A stretch of DNA of 64,000 nt, from NCBI GenBank assembly GCA_963924555.1, contig OZ004593.1, positions 1 through 64,000 on the forward strand. The letters run 5' to 3'. A program made the position numbers and the translations under genes. The stretch is from Crambe crambe. Taxonomy: Eukaryota > Porifera > Demospongiae > Poecilosclerida > Crambeidae. The notes beneath the pieces are model-generated. The model had not been told where the DNA came from and did no database searches. It saw only the letters and a program-made list of their open reading frames with translations. Positions within the stretch are counted from its first letter, which is position 1. Each line of letters starts with the position of its first letter. This document shows positions 10,773 to 22,639 of this stretch, in pieces.

Positions 10773-12817
10773 AAAAAGCTTACACAGAGAACGATGCTAT
10801 GATATCAAAATTATATGTATACACTTGATATTTCAAAAGTTATGATAGCCAGAAGTCACAATCAGTTATGAGTAGGTTAGAAATTTGACGACCCTTTACC
10901 ATGTATTTTAAAAATTGTCGGAATGGACAAAATAAGTACATGAACAGAAAGTTTACATAAATAGCAATGCTATGCTATCGAAATTATCTGTATACGCTTG
11001 ATATTTCAAAAGTTATGATAGTATGAATTCGTCATCAGTTACTTTGAAGACCTATTATGATATATTTTCGAAATTATAGGTATGGCCAAACTAATCATAT
11101 TGATAGATAGCTTAAACAGAGGGCAATGCTATTATATAAAAATCTTTTGTATTTTCTTTATATTTCAAATGTTTTGATCGAGTGAAAGTATTGCATTATA
11201 GGTGGATATCAATATCCACAAATTAAACGTGTGATCAAGTACACACAGAGAGGATATCGGAATTATCTGTATAAATTTATAATAAAAACATTATGAGCAA
11301 AAGGAAAATTTCTTTTAAAGTTAGTAGAAATGGCATTAATGGTGAGCATCAATTAGATATGGTGGGCATTAATTGGGGAAATATGCGTAGTTGGTAATTG
11401 ATATGCGCAATTGTCTTAAATATGTGTGTTAAGAAAAGTTTAATAAAATGTGGGTGAATATTTGAAAAGTTAATAGTGAAAGATTGTTCTGGATAGTTGA
11501 ACTTTGTCGACATATTAGCAAAAAGCTTACACTGAAAACAATGCTATGATATCAAAATTATATGTATACACATGATATTTCAAAAGTTATGATAGCCAGA
11601 AGTCACCTCAGTTATGAGTAGGTTAGAAATTTGACGACCCTTTACCATGTATTTTAAAAATTGTCTGAATGGACAAAGTAAGTACATGAACAGAAAGTTT
11701 ACATAAAGAGCAATGCTATGCTATCGAAATTATCTGTATACACTTGATATTTCAAAAGTTATGATAGTATGAATTCGTCGTCAGTTACTTTGAAGACCTA
11801 TTATGATATATTTTCGAAATTATAGGTATGGCCAAACTAAGCATATTGATTGATTGCTTAAACAGAGGGCAATCCTGTTATATAAAAATCTTTTGTATTT
11901 TCTTTATATTTCAAAAGTTTTGATCGAGTGAAAGTATTGCATTATAGGTGGATATCAATATCCACAAATTAAACGTGTGATCAAGTACACACAGAGAGGA
12001 TATCGGAATTATCTGTATAAATTTATAATAAAAACATTACGAGCAAAAGGAAAATTTCTTTTAAAGTTAGTAGAAATGGCATTAATGGTGGGCGTCAATT
12101 AGATATGGTGGGCATTAATTGGGGAAATATGCGTAGTTGATAATTGATATGCGCAATTGTCTTAAATATGTGTGTTAAGAAAAGTTTAATAAAATGTGGG
12201 TGAATATTTGAAAAGTTAATAGTGAAAGATTGTTCTGGATAGTTGAATTTTGTCGACATATTAGCAAAAAGCTTACACAGAAAACAATGCTATGATATCA
12301 AAATTATATGTATACACTTGATATTTCAAAAGTTATGATAGCCAGAAGTCACCTCAGTTATGAGTAGGTTAGAAATTTGACGACCCTTTACCATGTATTT
12401 TAAAAATTGTCGGAATGGACAAAGTAAGTACATGAACAGAAAGTTTACATAAAGAGCATTGCTATGCTATAGAAATTATCTGTATACGCTTGATATTTCA
12501 AAAGTTATGATAGTATGAATTCGTCGTCAGTTACTTTGAAGACCTATTATGATATATTTTCGAAATTATAGGTATGGCCAAACTAAGAATTGATAGATAG
12601 CTTAAACAGAGGGCAATACTGTTATATAGAAATCTTTTGTACTTTCTTTATATTTCAAAAATTTTGATCGAGTGAAAGTATTGCATTATAGGTGGGTATC
12701 GATATCCACAAATTAAACGTGTGATCAAGTACACAGAGAAGATATCGGAATTATCTGTATAAATTTATAATAACATTATGAGCAAAAGGAAAATTTCTTT
12801 TAAAGTTAGTAGAAATG
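10773..12817. repeat. 746-bp satellite, two full and one truncated unit
   Basis: Units start with AAAAAGCTTACAC at 10773, 11520 and 12266, giving periods of 747 and 746 bp. The third unit stops after about 550 bp at GTTAGTAGAAATGGCAT. Units are AT-rich, contain repeated GATATTTCAAAAGTTATGAT blocks, and have no lasting open frame. Divergence between units looks low (scattered single changes), which suggests recent amplification or homogenisation. A diverged partial copy is at 16740-17230. Confidence 0.93.
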
Positions 12818-13299
12818 GCATGACTGGCTCTGTTTGAGGTATGAAATTAATCGCTTATAACCAGTTACGGGAGTTATGACCAATGCAGACTGGGGCAGAG
12901 TACCGTCCTTGCTACCCTTGGCTCCAGGAACTCCGACAATGCAGTGAAGTATCTTTTTCCACCCTTGTAACCATCCAATCGTGAGGCAAGTTTCCAATGT
13001 TTTTGTATTTTATGATGTAGCTAGGAACTCCAACAATGCAGCCCTTGTTATATAGGAATGGTGTATCACGAGGCAAGTGTCTATTAACCGTCCAATTGTG
13101 AGGCAAGTTTCCAATCGCAAGTTTCCACACACCACTTTAGCGGGTGTCTCCAAACTATTTTTGGAAAACATGACGTCGTTGTGACGTTATGTTCTGGCCC
13201 CTCCTTCCCCCACCTCGTAACGTCACAGTCATTAGGCTGTTTGCATAGACTACAACCATATTATAGTGTGACGTGTACAAGAAAAACTGATTTGTGCTA
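12818..13299. repeat. Spacer with short duplicated blocks
   Basis: Contains the block CGTGAGGCAAGTTTCCAAT or TTGTGAGGCAAGTTTCCAAT twice (about 12981 and 13099), and the block GGAACTCC(A/G)ACAATGCAG near 12927 and 13022. The latter also occurs at about 10687 at the end of the 27-bp repeat block. No gene is seen. The shared blocks show that this spacer was built from the same subtelomeric module. Confidence 0.6.
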
Positions 13300-13494
13300 T
13301 TAGCTTTTCAAACAGACGGGGCAAATGAAATCTGGGTCTGTATGCCGAAAGGGATATTTTTGTGGGAGACACCTAATGTGTGTCCAGTCGATAAAGTATT
13401 GAATACGTTCCACCCACTTGTCTCCTTCGTCTTCCTCTCCAAAACCACAAACCATACACACTTCTTTATCAGTCAAAGTAGCTAGGTTTTCCAA
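13300..13494 (-). pseudogene. PHD-finger-like remnant
   Basis: A 64-residue open frame reads VCMVCGFGEEDEGDKW, then DWTHIRC, then DFICPVCLKS. The spacing C-x2-C, W-x-H-x2-C and C-x2-C matches a PHD finger, but the middle cysteine pair expected before the W-x-H is absent (WVERIQYFID). PHD fingers of this type occur at the C-terminus of some eukaryotic transposases and in chromatin readers. The lack of flanking exons and a ligand pair makes this most likely a fragment of an old transposon or gene. It could also be one exon of an undetected gene. Confidence 0.45.
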
Positions 13495-13511
13495 CAGCTG
13501 TTGCAGATGTG

Positions 13512-13748
13512 GGTTTACCAGTTACTGCAGCTATTGTGGATCCACCAGTTGAAGTAGGTTCACCAATAGACGCAGCAGATGTGAGTCCACCAGTTGTCGT
13601 GGCTGTTGTGGACTCACCGGTTGCTGTAGCTAATGTGGACCCACCAGTTGCTATAGCTGATGCGGCTGCTGAAGTTAATATGGACCCATTGGTTGCTGTA
13701 GCTAACGTAGTTGTTATAGCTGATGTGGATACACAGGTTGCTGTGTAG
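13512..13748 (+). repeat. 27-bp coding-frame minisatellite, copy 2
   Basis: Second copy of the VDPPVAVAN-encoding repeat block, about 3.06 kb downstream of the first and strongly similar to it, ending with the same VDTQVAV-stop. It has one repeat fewer and is preceded by unrelated sequence instead of telomere hexamers. The following 60 bp, up to TTTAATACAGGCAA, are also shared with copy 1, so a segment of at least 300 bp was duplicated. Confidence 0.75.
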
Positions 13749-13814
13749 GAACTCCAGCCATCTGATATTAATTTAAAATACAATGGTTGCCTGTATTCAC
13801 CCCTTTAATACAGG

Positions 13815-14248
13815 CAAGCCTGCAGTAACCTCCTGTAACCTCAAATAACCTGTAACCTGCAGTAACCTCCTGTTACCTGCAGTAACCTCTTGTAACTTCT
13901 TCTAACCTGCAGTAACCTATGATAACCTACTGTAACCTCCTGTAACCTCTGTAACTTCCTGTAACCTGCAGTAACCTACTGTAACCTGCAGTAACCTCTG
14001 GTAACCTCTTGTAACCTGCAGTAGCCTCCTGTAACATGCTGGTAACTTCCTGTAGCCTGCAATAACCTCTAGTAACCTGCAGTAACCTACTGTAATCTGC
14101 AGTAACCTCCTGTAACCTGCAGTAACCTACTGTAACCTGCAGTAACCTCTGGTAACCTATTGTAACCTGCAGTAACCTCTGGTAACCTGCAGTAACCGCC
14201 TGTAACCTAGTAACCTCCGATAATCTCCTGCAACCTCCTGTAACCTTC
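13815..14248. repeat. GTAACCTGCA/GTAACCTCCT minisatellite
   Basis: About forty units of 10-11 bp alternate between GTAACCTGCA and GTAACCTCCT forms with small changes. Translation on the minus strand gives a VTAGYQRLLQ-like periodic peptide that reflects the repeat and is not taken as a gene. Confidence 0.93.
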
Positions 14249-14254
14249 ATTCGG

Positions 14255-16735
14255 GGCCGCCTAGGAAGATAGAAGCACCTGGAGAGCAGCCTCGAGTGGA
14301 GAAAACCTCCAAACTGTAGTTTTATATCCAGTTTGGTCTAAATAGAGGCTTGTTTCCATTTTTGATGGTCCAACCGTATGGTAGCTATAGCTGATAACTG
14401 ATGTTTCCATTTCTGATGGTCCTACTATACCGTAGGTACCGAATGGCAGTCTAAATGGTATTTCCATGGCTGAGGCTATAGCCAGTTTGTTAATGGCTAT
14501 AGCTAGATTGTTAAATGGTTATATCCAAATTAATGTCATGCCACGTAGCTTATGTTTCCATTTTTGATTGTCCGACCCTAGGTACATTGGTTTGTTAATG
14601 GATTATTCGCAATGGTTATAGCCTTTTTGTTGAATGGCAGTCTGAATTATGTTTCCATTTCTGATTTCCAACTGTAGGTTCATGGTTATAGCATATAGCT
14701 AGTTTGTTAATCTGTGGCAGTCTAACTACCTGTAACTGTTGTGTTTCCATAGCCATTCCAACTGTAGGTACACCAGTCTTAGCAAAAATCACCCTATAAT
14801 TAATTTTTGTTGTGTCTCGATCGTCGACTCAATCTTCTAGCTTGATATGAATCTTCTAACATGATGGCTCTATTATAGTTCTATCACAGCTTCCTATCCG
14901 AATATCTATTGTGCAGACCCTCGACTCCCACTGTTTTGGTCCAATTTGAATGCAGTAGGCCTACCTCGAAATCGGATTTGGAGATCATAGCCCTGCTACA
15001 GCTTTCCTATATCTATATCAATCGTCATCTGTGTAGTTATTTTGTTGTTAATTTGTATTCGTTATTATCATTTTATTACTTTATCTGTATAGTTAGCTAC
15101 TTCAGAACAATTGTCACTGTTGAGCTATTTTCGTAGCCCTATTGTTCTTAGCCACTAGCCACTCCCAGCTCGTTGGTTAGTTATGGAGCATCGACTGGCC
15201 ACCGAGACCCAGGGAGATGGAGATCAGCTTCGAGAAAGCCTCTTCTTGAAGATGGAAGCACCATGATATAAATCCTCTTTCACCCCTTCGTGGCTATAGC
15301 CAGTTTATTAATGGCAGTCTAAATAGCTATAGCTGATGTTTCCATTTCTGACCTAGGTGAGTCACATTGGCTATAGCCAGTTTGTTGAAATGTCATAACC
15401 AGTTTGTTAAAGTTATGCAGAAGGTGGACACGAGGTTGGAAATGGAATTTTTAACTATAACTACACACGCAATCTTACCTTCGTAGCTGATTTGAGTTGA
15501 TCACACACTTCAGTAGATGATGATAGCAAACCCAACTCTTCTGATACGTAATCAGCCTTGCTGATTAGCCATCAGCAGAAATTGGGTGCATTGCATGTTG
15601 AACCTTGTCCATTCACACAATTCAATTTCTTGTCCATTCGTGACAGTTTCCCACCCCATTTTGGTCAGTTATACAGTTTATCAATCCACGGCAGTCAAAA
15701 TAGCTGTAGCTGTTTCCATAGCCATTCCAACTGTAGGTACACTGATGTTTCCAGTCTTAGCAAAAACCACATTTTCGTTGTGTGTACATTCCTTCTCCTA
15801 TCACACTGGCCCTTATTCAATAGTCGACTCAATTTTCTAGCTGGATGTGAATCTTCTAACTGGATGGCTCTACCGTAGTTCTACAGCTTCCCTATCTGAA
15901 TATCGATTGTGCAGACCCTCGACTCTTACTGTTTCGGTCCAATTTACATCTTGTCTTTGAATGCAGTATGTGAGCTCCCTCGTGATTTGGAAAATCTATC
16001 TGAAGACCATAACCCTGTTTCCCATATCTAGCTATATCAATCATCATCTGTGTAGTTATTTTGTTGTTAACTTGTGATCATTCATCGTTTATTCATCTAT
16101 GTACAACTAATGATCAGTAAGTGTTTTAGTTAGACAATTGTCACTGTGGCAGGCTGGAGCTGTTTTTATTCTTAGCCACTTGGTCTGGAGCCATCGATTC
16201 GGCCAGGGAGATGGAAGCGCCAGGAGATCAGCCTCGAATCAAACCACCGAGGAGAAAGAGGATGGAAGAACCGTGAGAAAAGCCTCATGTCAAGCTAAAT
16301 CCTTTTTCCAACCATAAGTTCGTGGCTATAGCCAGTTAGTTAAATGCCAGTCTAAACAGCTATAGCCATTTCTGACGTAGTAAGTTACATTGGCTATTGC
16401 CAGTTTGTTGAAATGTCGTAACCAGTTTGTTAAAGTTACGCAGAAGGTAGACGCGAGGTTGGAAATGGAATCTTTAGCTATAGCTACACTTACTTTCGTA
16501 GCTGATTCGAGTTGATCTACACACTTCAGTAGATGATTATAGCAAACCCAACTCTTCTGATACGTAATCAGCCTTGCTGATTAGCCATCAGCAGAAATCG
16601 GGTGCATTGCATGTTGAACCTTGTCGGTTCACACTTGACATTTTTTGAATTAAATTTCTCGTCCATTCGCAGTCTAAATAGCTGTAGCTGTTGTTTCCAT
16701 AGCCATTCCAACTGTAGTTAGCAAAAACCACCTTA
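14255..16735. repeat. About 1-kb tandem repeat, roughly 2.5 units
   Basis: Long blocks recur at a spacing of about 1,000-1,016 bp. The block GCAGACCCTCGACTC is at 14912 and 15911, and the block around CTGATACGTAATCAGC is at 15541 and 16557. Within units, variants of GGCTATAGCCAGTTTGTTAA and of TTTCCATTTCTGATGG recur many times. No conserved frame is seen. Part of the first unit (around 14262-14440) reappears in changed form at 17281-17540. Confidence 0.85.
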
Positions 16736-16739
16736 TAAT

Positions 16740-17230
16740 TAAGATTTATGATAGTGGCAATTCATCAGTTATAGACAGGTTGGACCCATTACCATATATT
16801 TTGAAAATTGTCGGTATGGACAAAGTAAGCATACGACCAGAAAGCTTACACAAAGAGCAATGCTATGATATTGATATTATCTGTATACACTTGATATTTC
16901 AAAAGTTATGATAGTATGAATTCATCATCTATATGTAAGTTGGAATATTTTCAAAATTATCATTATGGCCAAAGTAAGCATACACAAGTGGCAATGCTAT
17001 TATATAGAAATCTTTTGCATTCTCTTTATATTTCAAAAGTTTTGATCGAAAGAATATATTGTTATAGGTGGATATCATATTTTTAAAAATTATCGATATC
17101 ACATAATTATGATCAGAAAGTACATACAGAGAACAATGTATTGATATAAAAAAAATCTGTGTAGACGTAATAACAAGGACGTTATGTGCGAAAAGAGAAT
17201 TTCTATATTATACAGGTACAAATATCCCTT
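16740..17230. repeat. Diverged partial copy of the 746-bp satellite
   Basis: The sequence follows the order of motifs of the 746-bp unit (AGAAAGCTTACACAAAGAGC, TTGATATTTCAAAAGTTATG, AATCTTTTGCATTCTC, and an AAAGTTAGT end) with many substitutions and indels, so it is an older copy separated from the main array by about 4 kb. Confidence 0.8.
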
Positions 17231-17280
17231 TTACCGTCTATGTCTATGTTAAAGTTAGTCGAGCCCCAAGTGCCATGAGA

Positions 17281-17725
17281 TTATCCCTACCTGAGTGAAA
17301 CTTTCGTTCAGGAAGATGGAAGTGCCTGGAGAGCAGCCTCGAGTGGAGAAAACCTCTTCACGTGCCCAACTGTAGGTTTATCTATTTATATCGTGGCTTA
17401 TTTCGTCCAACAGTAGCTACGGTAGCTATAGCTGATATCTTTCCATAGCCAATATTTTACATTTCTGATGGTCCTACCGTGCTGTAAGTACCAAATGGCA
17501 GTCTAAATGGGCTGTTTCCTTTCTTGATGGTCCAAGCATAGGCACATTGGCTATAGCAAGTTTGTTAATTGCTATAGCTAGATTGTTAATGGTTATAGCC
17601 ATTTTAATTGGTATCCATGGTTATTCATGGTTATGCTGCTGCTGGTTGTTCGTGGTTATCCATGGTTATTCATGGTTGGTTATCAATGGTTATCCTTGGT
17701 TATTGAAGGTTATGCATGTTTTGGT
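17281..17725. repeat. Partial 1-kb-type unit plus GGTTATCCAT short repeats
   Basis: 17281-17540 repeats the GGAAGATGGAAG..GGAGAGCAGCCTCGAGTGG segment of 14262 onward. It is followed at about 17600-17720 by a decaying run of GGTTATCCAT-type decamers. No gene is seen. Confidence 0.7.
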
Positions 17726-17744
17726 TATTTATGGTTTAAACTAC

Positions 17745-18620
17745 AAGAGATCTTTTAATACGAGATAAAATTAGGAGGGATTGTGTTCTTATGTAAACTA
17801 TAGGTTTAGAGGAAAGTATGTATCGATTGGGGTTAAATCTCGAGCTGAGGAGATTGATTTCAGTCCAATGGACTGATCGAAACATTCAAACTGCAACAGA
17901 TCCTTTCATACATGAGGGAATTTGTGTTCTTATGTAAACTAGGGTGAGAGAAAGGTATGTATTAATTAAGGAGCCAAGGGGTCAAAGCTGCAGCTGAGGA
18001 GATTGATTTCAGTGCAATGGATTCATCGAAACGTTTAAACTGCAAGAGATCCTTCCATATAAGAGGGAATTTGAAGGGATTGTGTTCTTTATGTAAACTA
18101 GGTTGTATATATCAATTTAGGAACCATGGGGTTAAAGCTGTGGCAAAGGAGATTGATTTTAGTGTAATGGATTCATCAAAATGTTTAAACTGTAAGAGAT
18201 CCTTTCGTACAAGAGGGAATCTGTTAATATGTAAACTAGGTTGAAAAAAGGTAATTATCAATTTAGGAGCCAAGGGGCTAAATATGCTTCACAGGAGATT
18301 GTTTTCGATTCGAGACGTTTAAACTACAAGATACGAGAGGGAATTTGGAGGGATTACGTTCTTATGTACACTAGGTCAAGAGAAAGGTATGTATCTATTT
18401 TGGAGCCAAGGGGTTAAAGCTGCTGCTGAGGAGATTGATTTTAGTGCAATGGATAGATCTAAACTTTCAAACTTCAAGAGATCAGAGGAAATTCGTGTTT
18501 TATGTACACTAGGGTGAGAGAAAGGTATGTATCAATTAAGGAACCGAGGGGTTAAAGCTGCAGCCAAAGAGATTGATGGATTGATCGAAATGTTCAAACT
18601 ACCTACAGCTTGGGGGACAA
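17745..18620 (+). repeat. 150-bp repeat with zinc-finger-like peptide potential
   Basis: Six units are marked by AGATTGATTT at 17851, 18000, 18150, 18297 (changed), 18433 and 18570, with periods of 149, 150, 147, 136 and 137 bp. Two central units are open and translate to the pattern C-L-N-C-KRSF-RTRGNL, which is the first half of a C2H2 zinc finger (C-x2-C-x3-F-x5-L), but the two histidines are missing. Other units carry stops. This may be a decayed coding repeat or a satellite that resembles one by chance. Confidence 0.7.
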
Positions 18621-18924
18621 TGAGCAAAGTTCTAGGGCCCTGTCATTTAATAGACAGAAGGCAAGTAACTTGCACATCACAAGCCTTTGGGAGGGGGGTT
18701 ACAGCTATCATATCCTAGTTCACCCTCGTATTCTAGAAGTGTTAACCCCACGATCCAAGATCTTAAGGTGAGCTAAGTGCATTCTGCCCACTGGAACTTG
18801 GAGTTCTAAGCCGGGATGTGATAGTTGTAACATACTTTCACCCCCAAAGATTATGACATAAAGTTTGCTAACTTCGTGTTTGATTAATGATGGGGCAGAA
18901 TACACTTAGCTCAGCTTGAGATTT

Positions 18925-19200
18925 TGGATCTAGGTGTCCATTATTCGGATTGCTAGGTGTATAGGGCCTCTTGTTGTTGTTTTTTCGGACCTAGAACCAG
19001 CATATATCTGTAAGGGTTATTCTGAGGGCTAATTTTCCGTTGTTCGTATCGCTAGGTGTACAGGGCCTCTAGGTGTCCATTATTCGGATTTTTAGGTGTA
19101 TGGGGCCTCTTGTTTTTTTGTTGTTTTTTTCAGACCTTGAACCAGCATATATCTATGGGTTTGGCTAAGGCCGCCAGAGGGTTTGGTTATTCTGAGGGCT
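18925..19200. repeat. 139-bp duplicated block
   Basis: TAGGTGTCCATTATTCGGAT occurs at 18931 and 19070, and the GACCTAGAACCAGCATATAT / GACCTTGAACCAGCATATAT block follows in both copies. Together with 18620-18925 this stretch holds no gene. Confidence 0.75.
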
Positions 19201-19556
19201 TTCATAGAATTCCCCCTGTTGGTTTTATAGCTTTCTATGTATGGAGGGAGCAACCACTTGCATGACTCTGTCAATCTCCAAAGTTACTAATGCTAAGGAC
19301 TTGAAACTCCGCTATTGCAACATTACGTGGCTTGCTAAATGAAATTCTAGAATAGGTATCGATAAATCCAAATGATTTGTCCACCTATTCAGATAACTAT
19401 ATGCAAATTTTAGGCCCAATGCTATACTTCATTCCAGAGAAACAATGCATTTCATACAGATGTATCACACTGGAAATTTATGGTTAGTAATTACATTCTT
19501 TTATGACCACGTGGTTACTATGTCTGACCACCCTTAATGACCACACAACTTTCACT

Positions 19557-19810
19557 GATGGTTTTTGAGATATGGCATTAAGGTAATAACCCCTTAATGA
19601 CTTAACTGAATTCGAAGAATTTCGTATTATGTTATAGGGAATTACCAGTATGTCATACATATATAATTTTAAAGAAATCCCCTGATGGTTTTTGAGATAT
19701 TGTATTATGGTAATAACCCCTTAATGACTTGACGGAATTCGAAGAATTTCAAATATGTTTTAGGGAATTACCAGTATGTTATACATATGTAATTTCATAG
19801 ATATAAGAAA
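19557..19810. repeat. 126-bp dispersed repeat, two tandem copies
   Basis: The block GATGGTTTTTGAGATAT..GTAATAACCCCTTAATGACTT..GAATTCGAAGAATTTC is present at about 19558 and 19684. Related copies lie near 37720-37865, 18 kb away. No coding potential is seen. Confidence 0.8.
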
Positions 19811-19929
19811 CAAGAAATCCTTGTGAAATGGCACCTAATTGAACACTTGGAGCTCTGAATAACCAGATAGAGTCTTACTTCCCTTATGAGAGAGCTAAAG
19901 TTTGACCTACTCCATGATTTTGTATATTA

Positions 19930-20250
19930 TAAATTCTTGTACTAGAATAGGTCCAACATAGTCCCTTCTATAGTGGCCAGCAGAGGAGTCTCACCACTTG
20001 GCATGTGGGTTCACACTAACCATACCAACTTATCTCCCATTATCAAGAGTTGCTATAATGGTTCATTAGTTAACTACCCACACTCGATATCCAGGGTTAC
20101 AGGTGTTGCCTAATTAGGGTCACTATGTAATAGATATCTTGCACTAGAAGAGGTCAAATATAGACCACTCTATATCGGCCAGCAGAGGAAGTGTGGTCTC
20201 ACCACTTGGCATGTTAGTTTTAGTTTCTTGGAGCCACTTGTAACTCGTTT
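19930..20250. repeat. 203-bp spaced duplication
   Basis: The block around TACTAGAATAGGTCCAACAT..TGGCCAGCAGAGGA..CTCACCACTTGGCATGT at 19938 recurs in changed form at 20141. The stretch from 19240 to 20430 otherwise shows no gene. Confidence 0.65.
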
Positions 20251-20431
20251 CTGAACTCTCTACCATGTAGGCAATAGCCTCCAGAGTTAATACAATAACT
20301 AGAGCAGTAACTCAACTCCACACTGACTTCAAAATATTTGTGTATAGCATCAAAGTTGGGCAAACAAAAACAAATACCGACAGGTTACATCCCTTATATA
20401 TAATAAATAGAATACTATGTGATGTGATGTG

Positions 20432-22563
20432 TTAAGTAATACTGAGATTTGCACACGATATCATCAGGGAAGTCGTCCTGACAATTCCTTCAGTTATAGA
20501 AAGTGGACTTTCCACTCGCTTTAGATCGCTACTTGAATTTCGAAAATCCATTTCCAATTTATAAACTACACTTATACGTTCCTCACAATAATTTACAAGT
20601 AGACCATAAACTGTAATTTTGTTAAAAAGAATACCTTTCATGAGTGCAGCATAGCCAATGTCGGCTGCTGTTTTATTCATATTTGCCAATAACTGGTACT
20701 CGTCTTTCACATGAAATTTATCTTTACATTCACCAGAACCCCCAATTGGTTCACATTCTGGTTCTGACTCCTCTGCAATGACACCAGCAGAAATGTGGTC
20801 ACTAGTAGGTTTAATATACCATGAAAAGTCTTCCTTTGAGCTTTCATGCCTCGATAAAGTGTGCCCCATCATAGGGTTGGGCTTGGTAACAAAATCGAGA
20901 TTCAAATTATTTAGCTCCTGCCCTAGCCACTGACATAAAACTTGGTTTCGTGTATCTTCGTTGCCTGGTACTTTTAATTGTGTACCCACACCTTGCACTT
21001 CAGTATTCGATAAGAGAGCTTCGGCACCACCAGTTTCACCTCGACCACTGGAGACAATTTCACGAAACATTGAGAGATCATCACCAGTTGTACTAAACCT
21101 TGAGAAATCACCACCCTCGATGGATTTAATCAGGTCGGACAGTTGTGAAGTCTCTTTCGTAGCCCCAAACTTCCACCCAGCCGCCATCGCAACAATCGCA
21201 ACCTGCTGCATCCCAGCAACGTGAACCGTATCGGGTACAAATGATTTAGGTACTTTAAATTCAGAAAATTCAATATTGTGCACTGCCCTAGGAAGAACAG
21301 TCTCAATAGAGTGAATTTGATAAACTTCCCAAGGATAATCAATGCTATCTGAATTTGCTTTGTTTGCAGGCTCAGTTTTGGTGAACTTGTATCCGTACAC
21401 ACATACTCGATGGTCTAGACTAGTACTCACTTTTTCATATGCACCAGTGTTTAGATTTCGGTTTTTAAACTCGGGACATAGGGATGAACAGAGATGACTT
21501 GGATCATAAGATGGAGGGTGCACTTTATCATCTTCATGCAATAATATTTCTTTCTTTGTTGGATAGGTCAGATCGATTATATAAAATACCCTAGGTACAC
21601 ACAAGCACATACACAGCATTATTACAGTGAGGGAATAGTGTAGCATACTTAGGTAAAAGAGGGGCTCAGCCCCCAATTATGTCAGCAATCTTAACACACC
21701 TTTTTCTCGAATTTAGGGAATTCGAGATATCACAGTATCCTACACACACAAAAGAAAAAGTAATAGGGTAATATAATAAATTGTTAATATCATTGATTAC
21801 CTTTAAAGCTATCAGGATCAAGGGAAAATGCCTGAAGAAAGGAAGTGGTAGAGTTAAAAAAAATTGTGACTCTCCTATACATCATTTCGTACCTTATTGT
21901 GTTTGAATCGCTTCAAAACTTCCTCCAAAATTTCTTGTTTTCTCATGTTAGTAGAATTATATGAGCGGAGCTTATCGTAAAGCTCTTCAGGACTCATATT
22001 TTCAAGTTCATCATGCATGTTTTCCAAATCCCTTCTAATTTGATCAGAAAAAATGATAATATCGCTACTCGATCTTCTATCTGTCGGTGGACATAAATAT
22101 TGAATCACTGCAAAAAGATAGTGAAACGGAGAAACTACTTCACGCAATTCTCTGCAAAAGTAGTGTTTTATCCAAAAGTATATTATTACTTACATTGCTG
22201 CTCTTTATATAAGCTTCTCATGACTGGTCTCTGAAAATATAAGATATTTGTTACCCAACTGTCAAACTTTCACTGTGGCCATACCTTAAGATCGTTCATG
22301 TTTTTTTCCACCTCGCTTGCAATTCTATGGCTATCAATCATGGGCACATTTCGTACAGAAACTAGGTACTCCATAACTTTATTCCCAAGAAGCGAAGGAC
22401 TATACTGTTCAACATCATGGTGTTGAGCAAAAAAACCTTCAAGTTGCCTACAAACTTCTTCTGGCAGCCCATGGCACAATTTAGTTTGCAGCTGCAAAGC
22501 TGTAAAAACAAGACTCATGAACCCTGCGTAATAGGTAACAGGCAGTATACTTACCCCCTTCAC
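20432..22563 (-). CDS. Unrecognised multi-exon protein, possibly nuclease-fold C-terminus
   Basis: At least four minus-strand exons can be joined at GT..AG sites: about 22285-22563 (may begin at MSLVFTALQ), 22199-22233, 21890-22110 and a large exon from about 21600 down to the stop at 20432. The first part is charged and helical (SDQIRRDLENMHDELENM, KQEILEEVLKRF). The last exon contains a conserved-looking domain: WYIKPTSDHISAG, VIAEESEPE, YQLLANMNKTA and KITVYGLLVNY. The order D, then acidic pair, then a helix with LLANM recalls the PD-(D/E)XK-like nuclease folds seen in some lineage-expanded eukaryotic proteins, but the usual E-x-K is not present, so this is speculative. No family was recognised. 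It could be a lineage-specific gene or derive from a mobile element. Confidence 0.55.
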
Positions 22564-22639
22564 ACATTCTTTTGGGTGAAGATGGACCTAGCCCATCCAT
22601 ACTGGAAAGACATATATGATTAAGTGTGGTTTGACAATG

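Noticed and set aside
13927-14250. Minus-strand ORF of VTAGYQRLLQ-type repeats
   Set aside because: It is a product of the 10-11-bp GTAACCTGCA minisatellite, with no independent coding evidence.
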